From Bacterioplanes sp965233665 (GTDB taxonomy: Bacteria; Pseudomonadota; Gammaproteobacteria; Pseudomonadales; Oceanobacteraceae), in contig CBDDTG010000022.1 of assembly GCA_965233665.1 (NCBI GenBank), positions 1 to 64,000 of the forward strand: a DNA stretch of 64,000 nucleotides, given 5' to 3'. Position 1 is the first letter of the stretch. Each line of letters begins with the position of its first letter. Of the stretch, positions 43,169 through 51,998 are shown in pieces. Under the pieces are notes generated by a model. That model was not told the DNA's origin. It did not search any database and saw nothing but the letters and a program-made list of their open reading frames with translations. The position numbers were made by a program, and so were the translations under genes.

Positions 43169-43576
43169 ATGACACAACAAACGTCACGCAAAAATCTGGC
43201 CCTACTGTGGGGAACGCTACTGTCATTGGCAGCCGCCATTGCACTGCTGCCGTATCAATTTTTATTTTTCAAAATCGTGCCGGTGTATTTTTTCAGTAGC
43301 TGGCTTCCCGGCCCCTTCACGGCTGGCTGGTTGATTAGCGTGTTGCTGTTAATTCCGGCCGCTTGGCTGAGCACAACAGCAGCCCAGGCACGTCAAGTCA
43401 CACTGCTGGCCACCATCGGTGCCGTGTTACTAGGAACACCGCTATCACTCCACCTGCATACAGGGGCCCTCACTTTCAACAGTCTGATTAGCCAACTGCT
43501 GTGGGTGAGTTTTATTACGGTTCCACCTGTGCTGGCACATTTACTGGCGCGAACAGCCAGCGAGGCGTGGCTATAA
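43169..43576 (+). CDS. Small four-helix membrane protein, unknown
   Basis: 135 residues with four hydrophobic segments at about 10-32, 50-66, 76-95 and 106-127. It begins TQQTSRKNLALLWGTLLS. No clear ribosome-binding site and no family recognised. Between the previous membrane gene (divergent) and a convergent reductase gene. Confidence 0.55.
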   Translation: MTQQTSRKNLALLWGTLLSLAAAIALLPYQFLFFKIVPVYFFSSWLPGPFTAGWLISVLLLIPAAWLSTTAAQARQVTLLATIGAVLLGTPLSLHLHTGALTFNSLISQLLWVSFITVPPVLAHLLARTASEAWL

Positions 43577-43598
43577 CCCACACTGGCAACAACACAGC

Positions 43599-44627
43599 TC
43601 AGGCACGCACTTGCAATACAATTTTGCCACGCGACTGCTGCGACTCTAACAAGGCATGGGCACGCCGCAGGTTGTCGACGGTCAACAAGCCAAAATCTTG
43701 CGTCATGGTGGTGCGGATTCGCCCCTCATCCACCAAGGCTGCGACCTTGGTCAACAAATGGTGCTGCTGTATTTTATCGTCGGTTTGATACAGCGAACGG
43801 GTAAACATCAACTCCCAATGCAGCGATACACTTTTGCGCTTAAATGGCAGGGCATTGAGTTCAGCCGGATCATCGATTAAACCAAATTTGCCTTGTGGCG
43901 CAATCACCTCGACGATATCGCTGAGGTGTTGATCGGTCTGATTCAGTGACACCACATAATCCACTGCCGTCACACCTATACGACTCAGTTGTGGCGCTAA
44001 AGGCTGCCGATGATCAATGATGTGGTCCGCGCCCAGCTGCTGCAGCCATTGCCGGCTTTCGCTGCGCGATGCCGTGGCAATCACAGTCACGTCGGTGAGT
44101 TGCTTAGCCAGCTGCGTCATGATGGAGCCAACACCACCTGCGGCGCCAATAATTAGCAAGGTTTTACTGCCTTGGTGTATGTCGCAGGTAACGCTTTGAG
44201 CAATTTGCAAACGATCAAACAGCATTTCCCAGGCCGTGATGCTGGTTAAGGGTAAGGCAGCCGCTTCAACAAAAGTCAGCGATGCTGGCATGTGCCCCAC
44301 CAGATGCTCATCAACCAGCTGATATTCGGCGTTGCTGCCAGGGCGGGATAAATCGCCGGCATACCAAACCCTATCACCAGGTTTAAACAAGCTGACCTTG
44401 TCACCGACCGCGGTGACGATGCCACTGGCATCCCAACCCAATACTTTCCATTCACCCTCTGGCGCCGAAACCGCTTGGCGAATTTTGCAATCCACCGGAT
44501 TCACAGACACCGCCTGGACTTCTATTAATACATCATGCTCCCTCGCCACGGGCATGGGCAGATCAACGGATTGCCAATTTGAGTGATCCGTTAAGGCATG
44601 AGCCTGTTGGTAGGCAATTGCTTTCAT
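43599..44627 (-). CDS. Zinc-independent MDR oxidoreductase (quinone-oxidoreductase-like)
   Basis: 342 residues. VSVNPVDCKIRQA, GWDASGIVTAVGDKV, GDRVWYAGDLSRPGSNAEY and the NADP loop LLIIGAAGGVGSIMTQLAK are the hallmarks of the zinc-type alcohol dehydrogenase-like subfamily that reduces enones and quinones without catalytic zinc. It starts one base after the stop of the OYE gene, so the two are translationally coupled and probably share electrophile substrates. Confidence 0.9.
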   Translation of the reverse strand: MKAIAYQQAHALTDHSNWQSVDLPMPVAREHDVLIEVQAVSVNPVDCKIRQAVSAPEGEWKVLGWDASGIVTAVGDKVSLFKPGDRVWYAGDLSRPGSNAEYQLVDEHLVGHMPASLTFVEAAALPLTSITAWEMLFDRLQIAQSVTCDIHQGSKTLLIIGAAGGVGSIMTQLAKQLTDVTVIATASRSESRQWLQQLGADHIIDHRQPLAPQLSRIGVTAVDYVVSLNQTDQHLSDIVEVIAPQGKFGLIDDPAELNALPFKRKSVSLHWELMFTRSLYQTDDKIQQHHLLTKVAALVDEGRIRTTMTQDFGLLTVDNLRRAHALLESQQSRGKIVLQVRA

Positions 44628-44628
44628 A

Positions 44629-45759
44629 TCAGCCTCGATTATTGATGGTATTAGGGGTTAATTTTTCTTCGCTAAACGATGGATAGTCGCAGTAGCCCTG
44701 CTCATTGCCACCAAACAAAGTGGCAGGATCAAATTCTGCTAACGGCCAAGCGTTCAGCAAACGCTCAGGTAGATCAGGGTTGGCAATAAAGGCGCGGCCA
44801 AAGGCGACTAAATCGACCAGACCTGTGGCCAATAGCTGCTCGGCTTGGTCTTGCTGATAACCTCCCGCCACCATTAATACGCCATCAAAATCGGCTCTTA
44901 ATTGCTGGCGAAAGCTCCATGGAACGTTGGGCGCATCGTCCCAATCGGCTTCCGCCAGATGCAAATACGCCAGCGATAGCTGATTGAGCTGCCTAGCGGC
45001 ATAGCCGATGGTGTCAATGATATCGGGGCAGTTCATCCCCCTGGCGGTAATAAAAGGCGCCAAGCGAACGCCGACCCGGTGGGCGCCAATTTCTTCTGTC
45101 ACCGCCTTGCTGACCTGCAACAAAAAACGAGCACGATTCTCGATGCTGCCACCATAAACATCGTCACGCTGATTTGAGGTCGAGCGCAGAAATTGGTCAA
45201 TTAAATAGCCATTGGCGGCATGTATTTCGACGCCATCAAAGCCAGCCTCCATGGCAGCACGCGCAGCGCGGCGATAATCATCAATGATGTCGTCTATTTG
45301 CTGCTGGCTCAGCGCCGTCGGCGGCGAGCATGGCAGCATCTGCCCTTCGCCTTGATCATTGGCTACCCACACTTGGGCATCGGCGGTTATCGCCGACGGT
45401 GCCACCGGCGCTTTGCCTTGCTGAAACTGATGGTGTGACATTCTCCCCACGTGCCACAGCTGAGCAAAGATGCGCCCACCTGCTTGATGCACGGCATCGG
45501 TGACTTGCTGCCAGCCCTGAACTTGCTCGACGCTATGAATGCCAGGGGTAAAGCTGTAGCCCTGGCCTTGGGGCGAGATTTGCATCGCTTCGCTAATTAT
45601 GAGCCCAGCACTGGCGCGCTGGGCGTAGTAGCGTGCCATCGATGCAGTCGCAATATTGCCAGGTTGGGCACTGCGGCAACGGGTCATCGGTGCCATCGCA
45701 ATGCGATTTGGCAAGGTCAGGGTGCCGAGCGGCAAAGGATCAAACAGTGAGTTGGACAT
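44629..45759 (-). CDS. Old Yellow Enzyme family ene-reductase (NemA-like)
   Basis: 376 residues from ATG 45759, with GGAG eight bases upstream. FMN enzyme motifs: LPNRIAMAPMTRCRS, FAQLWHVGRMSH, AARAAMEAGFDGVEIHAANG, YLIDQFLRSTSNQRDD followed by YGGSIENRARF, and VAFGRAFIANPDL. It reduces activated alkenes and nitro compounds using NADPH. First gene of the pair with the MDR reductase; divergent from a LysR gene that likely controls it. Confidence 0.94.
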   Translation of the reverse strand: MSNSLFDPLPLGTLTLPNRIAMAPMTRCRSAQPGNIATASMARYYAQRASAGLIISEAMQISPQGQGYSFTPGIHSVEQVQGWQQVTDAVHQAGGRIFAQLWHVGRMSHHQFQQGKAPVAPSAITADAQVWVANDQGEGQMLPCSPPTALSQQQIDDIIDDYRRAARAAMEAGFDGVEIHAANGYLIDQFLRSTSNQRDDVYGGSIENRARFLLQVSKAVTEEIGAHRVGVRLAPFITARGMNCPDIIDTIGYAARQLNQLSLAYLHLAEADWDDAPNVPWSFRQQLRADFDGVLMVAGGYQQDQAEQLLATGLVDLVAFGRAFIANPDLPERLLNAWPLAEFDPATLFGGNEQGYCDYPSFSEEKLTPNTINNRG

Positions 45760-45900
45760 ACGAATAACTCCAGTGACAACAGAACAGCAGGGAGCAAACG
45801 CCATTGCCTGCCTAATGCAGATATCGCTGTTTAACCCCACCTTGGTGATCACGGTATTCCAATGCCATAATTTGAAAAACAGGCCACATAAAGAATCAGA

Positions 45901-45917
45901 TTCAAATAATTTTTGAA
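45901..45917. promoter_or_regulatory. Inverted repeat at the LysR start, candidate autoregulatory site
   Basis: TTCAAA-TAATT-TTTGAA, perfect 6+5+6, and of the LysR T-N11-A form. It ends one base before the lysR-type ATG. A possible -10 CATAAT (45866-45871) lies upstream. Confidence 0.5.
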
Positions 45918-45918
45918 A

Positions 45919-46836
45919 ATGAAAGCTCTACAAGATCTTAAAATCTTTCTCCTTACCGCTCAGCTGGGCAGCTTGTCGGCCTGTGCCCGGCAAATGAACC
46001 TGACGCCAGCCGCCACCAGCGCCGCCATCAAACGGCTAGAAGCAGAGCTCGATGTCATGCTGTTTGTGCGCTCCACCCGACGCTTGCGGCTAACGCAAGA
46101 AGGCGAGCTATTCCGCCAGCACTGCCAGGAAGCCCTGCAAATTCTCGACGACGGTATTCAAACCCTGAGCCAGGGTGTTGAGTTGATACGTGGGCGTTTG
46201 CAGTTATCAACACCATCAGATTTGGGGCGCAACCTGTTGCTCAGCTGGCTAGACGAGTTTGAGCAGCGCTTTCCTCACATCGAACTGGCATTGCAGGTCA
46301 CTGACCGGTTAAGCGACTTGTATAGCCAGCCAGTGGATTTGGTATTGCGCTATGGTGAGCCCGCCAGCTCAAATCTGATTGCGCTGCCGGTGGCCGCCCA
46401 CAACCGGCGAATGCTGTGTGCAGCCCCCAGTTATTTGCAGCAACACGGCACACCCGCCACCCCAGAGCAACTGCAGCAACATCATTGTTTGTGTTACATG
46501 CTGGGGGAATATCACTATGACCGCTGGCGCTTTGTGCGCGATGGTGAAGAGCTAACCATCAAGGTGCACGCTAAACGTCTGTCGGACGATGGCGATGTCG
46601 TGCGCCGCTGGGCGGTGGCTGGCCATGGCATTGCCTATAAATCGCAATTGGATATTGCTCAAGATTTATCCGCCGGCAGACTGGTTGCGGTGTGCCCTGA
46701 TTGGCAGGGAGAAGCGGCCCCTCTCAACTTATTATGCGCCGATCGGCGTCAACTCAACCCGGCAGTAAGAACCCTGCATCAAGAATTACAAGTGTATTGC
46801 CTGCAAGTGTTGGCTCAGCTCAGCAACACCCAATAA
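45919..46836 (+). CDS. LysR-family transcriptional regulator
   Basis: 305 residues from ATG 45919. N-terminal helix-turn-helix (LKIFLLTAQLGSLSACARQM, TSAAIKRLEAELDVMLFVRS) and a periplasmic-binding-like effector domain beginning RGRLQLSTPSDLGRNLLLSW. It is of the CrgA/DmlR-like type with the RFVRDGEE and WAVAGHGIAYKS segments. Divergent from the OYE-MDR operon with about 160 bases between, the classical LysR arrangement. Confidence 0.92.
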   Translation: MKALQDLKIFLLTAQLGSLSACARQMNLTPAATSAAIKRLEAELDVMLFVRSTRRLRLTQEGELFRQHCQEALQILDDGIQTLSQGVELIRGRLQLSTPSDLGRNLLLSWLDEFEQRFPHIELALQVTDRLSDLYSQPVDLVLRYGEPASSNLIALPVAAHNRRMLCAAPSYLQQHGTPATPEQLQQHHCLCYMLGEYHYDRWRFVRDGEELTIKVHAKRLSDDGDVVRRWAVAGHGIAYKSQLDIAQDLSAGRLVAVCPDWQGEAAPLNLLCADRRQLNPAVRTLHQELQVYCLQVLAQLSNTQ

Positions 46837-47368
46837 AATAGTCCGCACTGTCGAACTCATATTTCATATCAGATGTGCTTATTTTGCGTCATTTAACTAA
46901 GCGTGCAGTTTTTCTGTCGACTTAATTTTACGACTGTATTTTCTTTACGTTAGAAAATTACTACCAAAAAATCCCAGAACCCTTTGTTAAATAAACAAAA
47001 AACAAAACCGATCATTAAACAAACAACCATTTCCCCTGCCGAAAAAATTCGACCTCTCTTACGGCGAAAGAAGCCAAAACGTTAATTTGCCCAAAAAGAA
47101 CAAAGCAATCATTTTCAGAAGTCGTCATATAGCGCCTTAACCATAGAAAAAAAACGCCAAAAGAATGCAAAGAGCTTACTCCAATCAAAATAGAACTATC
47201 GTTTTGCTTTGCTAGAAACAAGGGCATTCGATGCCGAATCTGAGTTTATAGACCCTGATCACACTGTGGATATTACCTATTTGATCCTGACCATGTGATC
47301 AAGAAATATTCCTGGGCAGCACGAATTCATCACGAATTTGTGCAAATAAATTCACAAAGGAATGCAAG
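46837..47368. other. AT-rich intergenic stretch
   Basis: 532 bases clearly richer in A and T than the neighbours, with long A runs at 46970-47030. A 70-codon frame on the minus strand (47015-47227) has no ribosome-binding site and no family resemblance, so I do not call it. Near the right end TTGATC-N10-GATCAA (47281-47302) is an inverted repeat upstream of the secreted-protein gene, possibly its promoter or operator. Confidence 0.5.
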
Positions 47369-48532
47369 ATGAACCACTCACCTAAAACACTACTACGACT
47401 TTTAACTCCCATTGCTGCCTGCCTAGCGAGCCTGCACCAAGCGAATGCTGGCCCGGTAAACTTAGATGCTCAGGCATTGGCCACTTTACCAGCGGAACTA
47501 AGCTCACAGTTGCATATCTACGGCGATGATCAAGACAGTCAGCTTTATTGGTATGCCGCTAAAACCGCACAATTAAAAAGCAACCGCAATCGTACTGACT
47601 TTCGCTTGCGCCTAACCATGGCTAACTATGGTCCTTATGCCGGCCAAGCTGCCGTGAGTTATACAGGCACATTGGACAGTAACAACAGCCCAGAGCTGCA
47701 AACTGCACTGCAAAGTTACGCCCAGCAACAGGGTATTCGCTTTCAGCCCCTAGGTGCCAGCGCAGCCTTTACCACCGCAGCGGCGGCGGGACTGGCGACG
47801 AACGATCAAGGCCAGGTAAAGGTGAATTGCACGCTGGAAAACGTCTCCTCCAACCGTGGCACTGAATTCCAGCTACCCATTTGTAAAGCACAAACGCGTT
47901 CTGGAGAGTGGATTAACGCAGAAGCCGGAACTCAATATGTTCGTGGAATTCCACAAGGCTACAGCGTCGACAGTGATCGTATTATGTTCACTGGCGTGAC
48001 AACCTCAGGATGGGTAGAAAAGGTAGAGGAAAAACTGCTAGAAAAAAGCAGCTGGCAAGACATGATGAGCTTCGTCACGGAATGGTCGGTCAAAAACAGC
48101 AGTGATCGTATCGAGCAGCTGGGCTCAGCCCAAGTGGATTGGCGAGCCTTGTTGCCCTACCTGTTCAATTATAAAGGTTCAGATCACGTATACAGCTATG
48201 ACGATATTCAAGGCTTTATGCTGTCTCTGGTGAATCTTCCAGTAGAAGAAACGGGCGTCACGGTACGCAATAATACCGAAGCATCGGATGAAAAACTGGC
48301 GCAAGCGTTGACAGAGAGTTTGATGCGTACCTTATTTACTCCACTGGCGCCAGACAGTGAAGCCGGCATCCAGTACACCTTACGCACTAATTTTTCTAAG
48401 CTGCAAAGTCCACGCGTCGATTCTTTGTACTTGTTCTGGCAACCAGGTATGGCTGTCGCACCAACGACCGTTACCACGGTCAACTGTATGACAGGCGATT
48501 TAAGCTGGCCTGCTAGCTTAAGCGCCTGCTAG
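47369..48532 (+). CDS. Exported protein of unknown function
   Basis: 387 residues; AAAGGA lies seven bases before the ATG. A Sec signal peptide ends LHQANA before GPVNLDAQAL. The mature protein has five Cys, several near the C-terminus or in a VNCTLENVSS/LPICKAQ pair, consistent with disulfides, and many polar beta-type segments. No family recognised. It lies as a single gene between an AT-rich stretch and a repeat cluster, suggesting accessory DNA. Confidence 0.6.
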   Translation: MNHSPKTLLRLLTPIAACLASLHQANAGPVNLDAQALATLPAELSSQLHIYGDDQDSQLYWYAAKTAQLKSNRNRTDFRLRLTMANYGPYAGQAAVSYTGTLDSNNSPELQTALQSYAQQQGIRFQPLGASAAFTTAAAAGLATNDQGQVKVNCTLENVSSNRGTEFQLPICKAQTRSGEWINAEAGTQYVRGIPQGYSVDSDRIMFTGVTTSGWVEKVEEKLLEKSSWQDMMSFVTEWSVKNSSDRIEQLGSAQVDWRALLPYLFNYKGSDHVYSYDDIQGFMLSLVNLPVEETGVTVRNNTEASDEKLAQALTESLMRTLFTPLAPDSEAGIQYTLRTNFSKLQSPRVDSLYLFWQPGMAVAPTTVTTVNCMTGDLSWPASLSAC

Positions 48533-48553
48533 CTTTCGTTAACGGCGAGCCTG

Positions 48554-48677
48554 CTAGGGCCTGTTAATACTATTTAGCTTTTTGCCGCTGGACGTCAGTT
48601 TTTTGAGGCATGAAAAACGTGGTGTAACGGGTTAAATAAGCAACGAATAACGCGACTCAGGGATAAACGGACGCCAG
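48554..48677. repeat. 124-bp intergenic repeat, copy A
   Basis: It matches copy B (48799-48922) base for base over the same length, from CTAGGG to ACGCCAG, with few substitutions; the block AAATAAGCAACGAATAACGC is identical. No reading frame is conserved, so it looks like a mobile or structural non-coding repeat. Confidence 0.8.
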
Positions 48678-48781
48678 GGCTTAAAATCCCTCAACCTGTG
48701 TTGCTCATCCTTCATTTAACTCGTTAAACATCAGTCTTCGCGCCTTAATTTAGGGGTTTTCAGCTCATAACAGCGTGATCG

Positions 48782-48820
48782 AAATAGCGTGAACAGGCCT
48801 AGGGTCTGTTCACGCTATTT
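48782..48820. repeat. Perfect 15-bp inverted repeat
   Basis: AAATAGCGTGAACAG (48782-48796), a nine-base loop, CTGTTCACGCTATTT (48806-48820). It borders and enters copy B. No T-run. The left arm is absent at copy A. Confidence 0.8.
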
Positions 48821-48922
48821 AGCTCTTTGCTGCTGGAAGTCAGTTTTTTGAGGCATGAGAAGCGTGGTTTAACCGGTTAAATAAGCAACGAATAACGCGA
48901 CTCAGGGAACAACGGACGCCAG
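48799..48922. repeat. 124-bp intergenic repeat, copy B
   Basis: Second copy, direct orientation, 245 bases after copy A. Between the copies GTTGCT, ATTTAAC and CGTTA elements recur in inverted order, so the whole 48533-48990 gap is a structured repeat region without a gene. Confidence 0.8.
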
Positions 48923-48990
48923 CCCTTTGGGTTAGGGCTTTAACCAACCCAGACAACCGTGTTTTTAGCTATGCAAAGGGTGAGCAACGG

Positions 48991-49383
48991 TTAGTCAGGA
49001 TGCTGCTCAAACTGTTTGGCTTGGTCACCAATGTGCAACCAGCTGGGTTTTTCAGCAACAAACTCATGAAACTGATTTTCAATCGTTAGACTGTCATCCA
49101 AACAATTGGCGACGATGGGAAAAGACTCGGCGTCGGATAAAACCTCCCCCAGTGCAGTACCACAAACAGAGCAAAAGCAGCGGTCATACTGATACGGTGG
49201 CTGAGCTTTGAAGGTTGAAATGCTTTCATTGCCCTGCACTAGGCGAAAGGTATCCTCCTTAACGAATACCAAAGTACTGGCGCCCACTTTACGGCAACGA
49301 CTGCAATGGCAGGTTCCCATCATGGCTGGCATTTCAGTCAACTCAAAACGTACCGCCCCACAACAACAGCTTCCTTTGATCAT
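48991..49383 (-). CDS. GFA-family (Mss4-like fold) zinc protein
   Basis: 130 residues. The zinc pattern is complete: KGSCCCGAVRFEL, then TCHCSRCRK, then CFCSVCGTALGE near residue 72. Members of this glutathione-dependent formaldehyde-activating (GFA) fold are mostly of unknown substrate. Single gene at the end of the repeat region. Confidence 0.9.
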   Translation of the reverse strand: MIKGSCCCGAVRFELTEMPAMMGTCHCSRCRKVGASTLVFVKEDTFRLVQGNESISTFKAQPPYQYDRCFCSVCGTALGEVLSDAESFPIVANCLDDSLTIENQFHEFVAEKPSWLHIGDQAKQFEQHPD

Positions 49384-49452
49384 ATGTCACCTGTGCACTA
49401 ATGAATCACGGTCTTAGCATACACAATACTGTTTAAATAAACAGTATTAATT

Positions 49453-49770
49453 TTAGATGCCGTACTCGCGCTCAACCTTGGCTATGCGGATAGAAAAGTG
49501 CTGGTACCATTTCTCATGGCCCAGGCGTTGGGCCTGCAGGTGCTCGCCATTATTTTTCCATTGTTGAATGGCTTCTAGACTCTGCCAATACGACACTGTA
49601 ATGCCTAAACCATTACGTACCGACTCCACGCCTAAAAATCCGGGCTGCAACTGTGCCAGTTCCACCATACGCTCTGCCATGGACTGATAGCCCTCCTCGA
49701 CGGAGGTTCTTTCATTAGTGAATATTACCGCGTAGTAGGGCGGCTTTGGTGTATTGGCAATCTCAGACAT
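49453..49770 (-). CDS. Antibiotic biosynthesis monooxygenase (ABM) domain protein
   Basis: 105 residues from ATG 49770, with AGGAG five bases upstream. The ferredoxin-like ABM pattern YYAVIFTNERTS, MVELAQLQPGFLGVESVRN, SYWQSLEAIQQWKNNGEH and HEKWYQHFSIRIAKVEREY is clear. Such proteins are small heme-free monooxygenases or stress proteins; the substrate is unknown. Confidence 0.88.
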   Translation of the reverse strand: MSEIANTPKPPYYAVIFTNERTSVEEGYQSMAERMVELAQLQPGFLGVESVRNGLGITVSYWQSLEAIQQWKNNGEHLQAQRLGHEKWYQHFSIRIAKVEREYGI

Positions 49771-49990
49771 TAAAGCTCCTATAGTTATTGACGCGGCAAT
49801 CAAGGCAGGCCAATGATGACCTGCCGGGCCGCTGACTGGCCATAGGTTATCAGCAACACAAATGCGCTAATAAGCCCGATTTTTAGCTCCTATCATACTG
49901 CAGTGGCGTCATCGCTGCGGCAAGGGACATAGAGTTACTACAACAGAGCCATTATCATGGCCTGCCTTGTTTATTAGCGCGAGAGAGAGT

Positions 49991-50326
49991 ATGTCGTTTC
50001 CTCCCTGCCCCAAATGCCAATCCGAATTTGTCTACCCTGATCAGGATATGTTGATTTGCCCAGAGTGTGCCCATGAGTGGAACCCGAGTGCCGTTTCAGA
50101 AGAAGACAGCATCCTAGTGAGGGATGCCAACGGCACCCAGCTGGCTGAAGGTGATAAAGTCACTTTAATCAAGGATCTAAAAGTGAAAGGCAGCTCTATG
50201 GTGCTTAAAATCGGCACCAAAGCGCTGATTCGTCGCATCGTCGATGGCAAAGACCACCAGCTAGATTGCAAGGTCGATGGCGCCGGCGAAATGATGGTAA
50301 CCGCGCAATTTGTTAAAAAAGCATGA
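49991..50326 (+). CDS. yjdM: PhnA/YjdM-family zinc-ribbon protein
   Basis: 111 residues from ATG 49991, after a GAGAGAG purine run. The zinc ribbon FPPCPKCQSEFVYPDQD, then LICPECAHEWNP, is followed by the conserved VRDANGTQLAEGDKVTLIKD, VKGSSMVLKIGTK and the end of the YjdM domain. Despite the PhnA name it is not phosphonoacetate hydrolase; the role is unknown. Its stop overlaps the start of a broken VOC gene (ATGA). Confidence 0.9.
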   Translation: MSFPPCPKCQSEFVYPDQDMLICPECAHEWNPSAVSEEDSILVRDANGTQLAEGDKVTLIKDLKVKGSSMVLKIGTKALIRRIVDGKDHQLDCKVDGAGEMMVTAQFVKKA

Positions 50327-50703
50327 TACCCGCAGCACTGCTGGTTTATGTGACAGATGTTAAGATCGGGCTGGGCTGGTATCAGCAAGCTTTCCCACAG
50401 GCGGTGCCACACGATTACCCGGAATTTGATTTTACCGTATTGGACATTAATGGCTTTTCGCTTGAAATCGTTCAGGCCGATAATAAAGTCAGCAGCGGTA
50501 AAAAGGGGGTTGTCCTTTACTGGCACACTGACGACTGGGATGCCACTCTAAAACGTCTGATTTAGCTGGGGGCCCGTCTGTATCGCGGCCCTATGGCCAT
50601 TGAAAATGGCTTGTCTATGTGCCAATTGGAAGATCCGTTTGGTAATTTGATTGGTCTGCGCGGCAGGCCAAAATCATACGTGTGCCCCGCTTCCGTTGAG
50701 TAA
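50323..50703 (+). pseudogene. VOC/glyoxalase-like protein interrupted by TAG
   Basis: The frame begins MIPAALLVYVTDVKIGLGWY, a VOC-family start, reaches TLKRLI, meets TAG (50563-50565), and continues in the same frame as LGARLYRGPMAIENGLSMC then LEDPFGNLIGLRG, the expected second half with DPFGN, to TAA at 50703. 126 codons in all with one nonsense codon at position 81. Coupled to the YjdM gene by ATGA overlap. Confidence 0.85.
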
Positions 50704-50840
50704 AACAGGGGAGATCAGGTCTTTTATGATATACCTATCTCCCTAAGCTAAGGTCTTGCGAGCACGCATTTATCTGCGTAGTCGCCAGCTACTGAAAGCA
50801 ACACAGACAATATCAACTGGTTAAGTAAGGATACGATACG

Positions 50841-51326
50841 ATGAAAACACTGCTGAGTTTATGCCTGTGGCTAACCACCATGACCGCACTCGCTCAAGGT
50901 TACCACTATCAGCCAGACGCTGATCCAGAGAAGCAACTGCAACAAGCCACCCAGCTGGCTAAGCAGCAGCAAAAACAGATACTGGTGATTTTCGGTTCAG
51001 ACTGGTGCCCGGATTGTCGTAGTTTTAATAAAAAACTCGCTGAAGAGCCACTAGCCAGCACCATTCAACAGCGCTATGTGGTCATGCATGTGGACATTGG
51101 CCGCTGGGATAAAAACATGGCGTTTACCGAACGCTTTGGTGACCCTGTAGGCAAAGGCATTCCGTCGATTGCTATTATCGATCAGCAGCACAGCGTGCGC
51201 TATGTGGCCGAAGGTGGTGAATTTGCCTCCGCTCGCCATTCGAAAGTGACGTCTATTAACGACTGGTTTATTGCTCTGGACAAGGACATAGCAAAGAGCA
51301 GCCAAGTGTCATCAACAGCTCCTTAA
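50841..51326 (+). CDS. Periplasmic thioredoxin-fold protein
   Basis: 161 residues. A signal peptide ends TALAQ. The thioredoxin-type active site FGSDWCPDCRSFNKKL (CPDC) lies near residue 56, followed by VVMHVDIGRWDKN and the cis-Pro loop GKGIPSIAII. Likely a periplasmic disulfide oxidoreductase; the partner is unknown. Its stop overlaps the 3' end of a disrupted membrane gene on the other strand. Confidence 0.85.
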   Translation: MKTLLSLCLWLTTMTALAQGYHYQPDADPEKQLQQATQLAKQQQKQILVIFGSDWCPDCRSFNKKLAEEPLASTIQQRYVVMHVDIGRWDKNMAFTERFGDPVGKGIPSIAIIDQQHSVRYVAEGGEFASARHSKVTSINDWFIALDKDIAKSSQVSSTAP

Positions 51327-51798
51327 CGTAGCAACAGTAAGCGGTGATGGTTGCGTTTAACCAAGTAGCAGGTTAATGCCAGCTTGTGTCCTGAATCAGA
51401 AGTTCGCGTATTTTCAGAGTGAATGGAAAGCTCTAGTACAAGGCGCCCTTCGCAGGAAATATCGGGATCTTTTCAAGAAGAGCAACGCCGTAATTGAGAT
51501 TTCCATTCGCTCCCTAGGGGCGCGTCCCTCAAGTCCTCTTGCTTTGTTCTGTCTCTTGCCAATGTAACCACCATTGTCTGCGAGACAGGCCTAGCCAGAA
51601 AACCTGAATGGCGCGCTGAAAGCATGCGAACTTCTGATTCAGGACACTAACGCCGTCCCCCCCATGCCCGCACCCAACCCCAGAGTCATGGCTAAAATTT
51701 GCCAACGCAGCAAATCATTGCCGCGCCCCACACTGATGGCCAAAGCCCAGGCTGGCACGGCGATCGCCGCAGAAAAAACGCACAACACAAATTGGCGA
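51323..51798 (-). pseudogene. Membrane-protein gene remnant split by a MITE
   Basis: On the minus strand 51790-51648 reads VLCVFSAAIAVPAWALAISV, then DLLRWQILAMTLGLGAGMGG, clearly two membrane segments. It then runs into the element at 51647-51386. Beyond the element, 51385-51323 reads LALTCYLVKRNHHRLLLLR and a TAA, an appropriate basic C-terminus. The 5' part of the gene is missing; at about 51799 the sequence changes to another element-like segment. Family not identifiable. Confidence 0.6.
51386..51647. mobile_element. 262-bp MITE-like element
   Basis: Perfect 22-bp terminal inverted repeats at 51386-51407 and 51626-51647, each beginning GTGTCCTGAATC from the outside. Inside, GAATGGAAA (51421-51429) and TTTCCATTC (51500-51508) form a second inverted repeat. 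There is no transposase frame. It sits in a membrane-protein gene remnant. No exact target duplication is visible; GGCGTTA and GGCATTA nearby could be a diverged one. Confidence 0.82.
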
Positions 51799-51819
51799 GG
51801 GCACCTCTGAATAATTCGG
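51799..51819. repeat. 21-bp insertion-end-like motif, copy 1
   Basis: Begins GGGCACCTCTGAATAATTC. Matches 17 of 21 bases at 55355-55375 (GGGAAGCTCTAAATAATTA...). It marks the edge where the membrane-gene remnant ends and an unassigned 180-base segment (51820-51998) begins, so it may be a relic insertion-sequence end. Confidence 0.4.
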
Positions 51820-51998
51820 TGCCCGCTCTGGATCATCAGAGGGCTACAGATCACGAAGCCGGTTTGCCGCTCTAGCCAGCTACAGCAAAAATCGGCGACA
51901 CAGAGCTGGAGTTCTCTGGCGCTCCCCTTAGGGCGCGGGCTGCTGGTACCAGTCGATTTTCTTTGCCAGTGCGACATCATGCCGTCGTCCCCCCACTC

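Noticed and set aside
47015..47227. 70-codon minus-strand frame in the AT-rich gap
   Set aside because: No ribosome-binding site and no family-like sequence.
51376..51567. 63-codon frame inside the MITE
   Set aside because: It runs across the terminal repeat and internal inverted repeat; no transposase motif.
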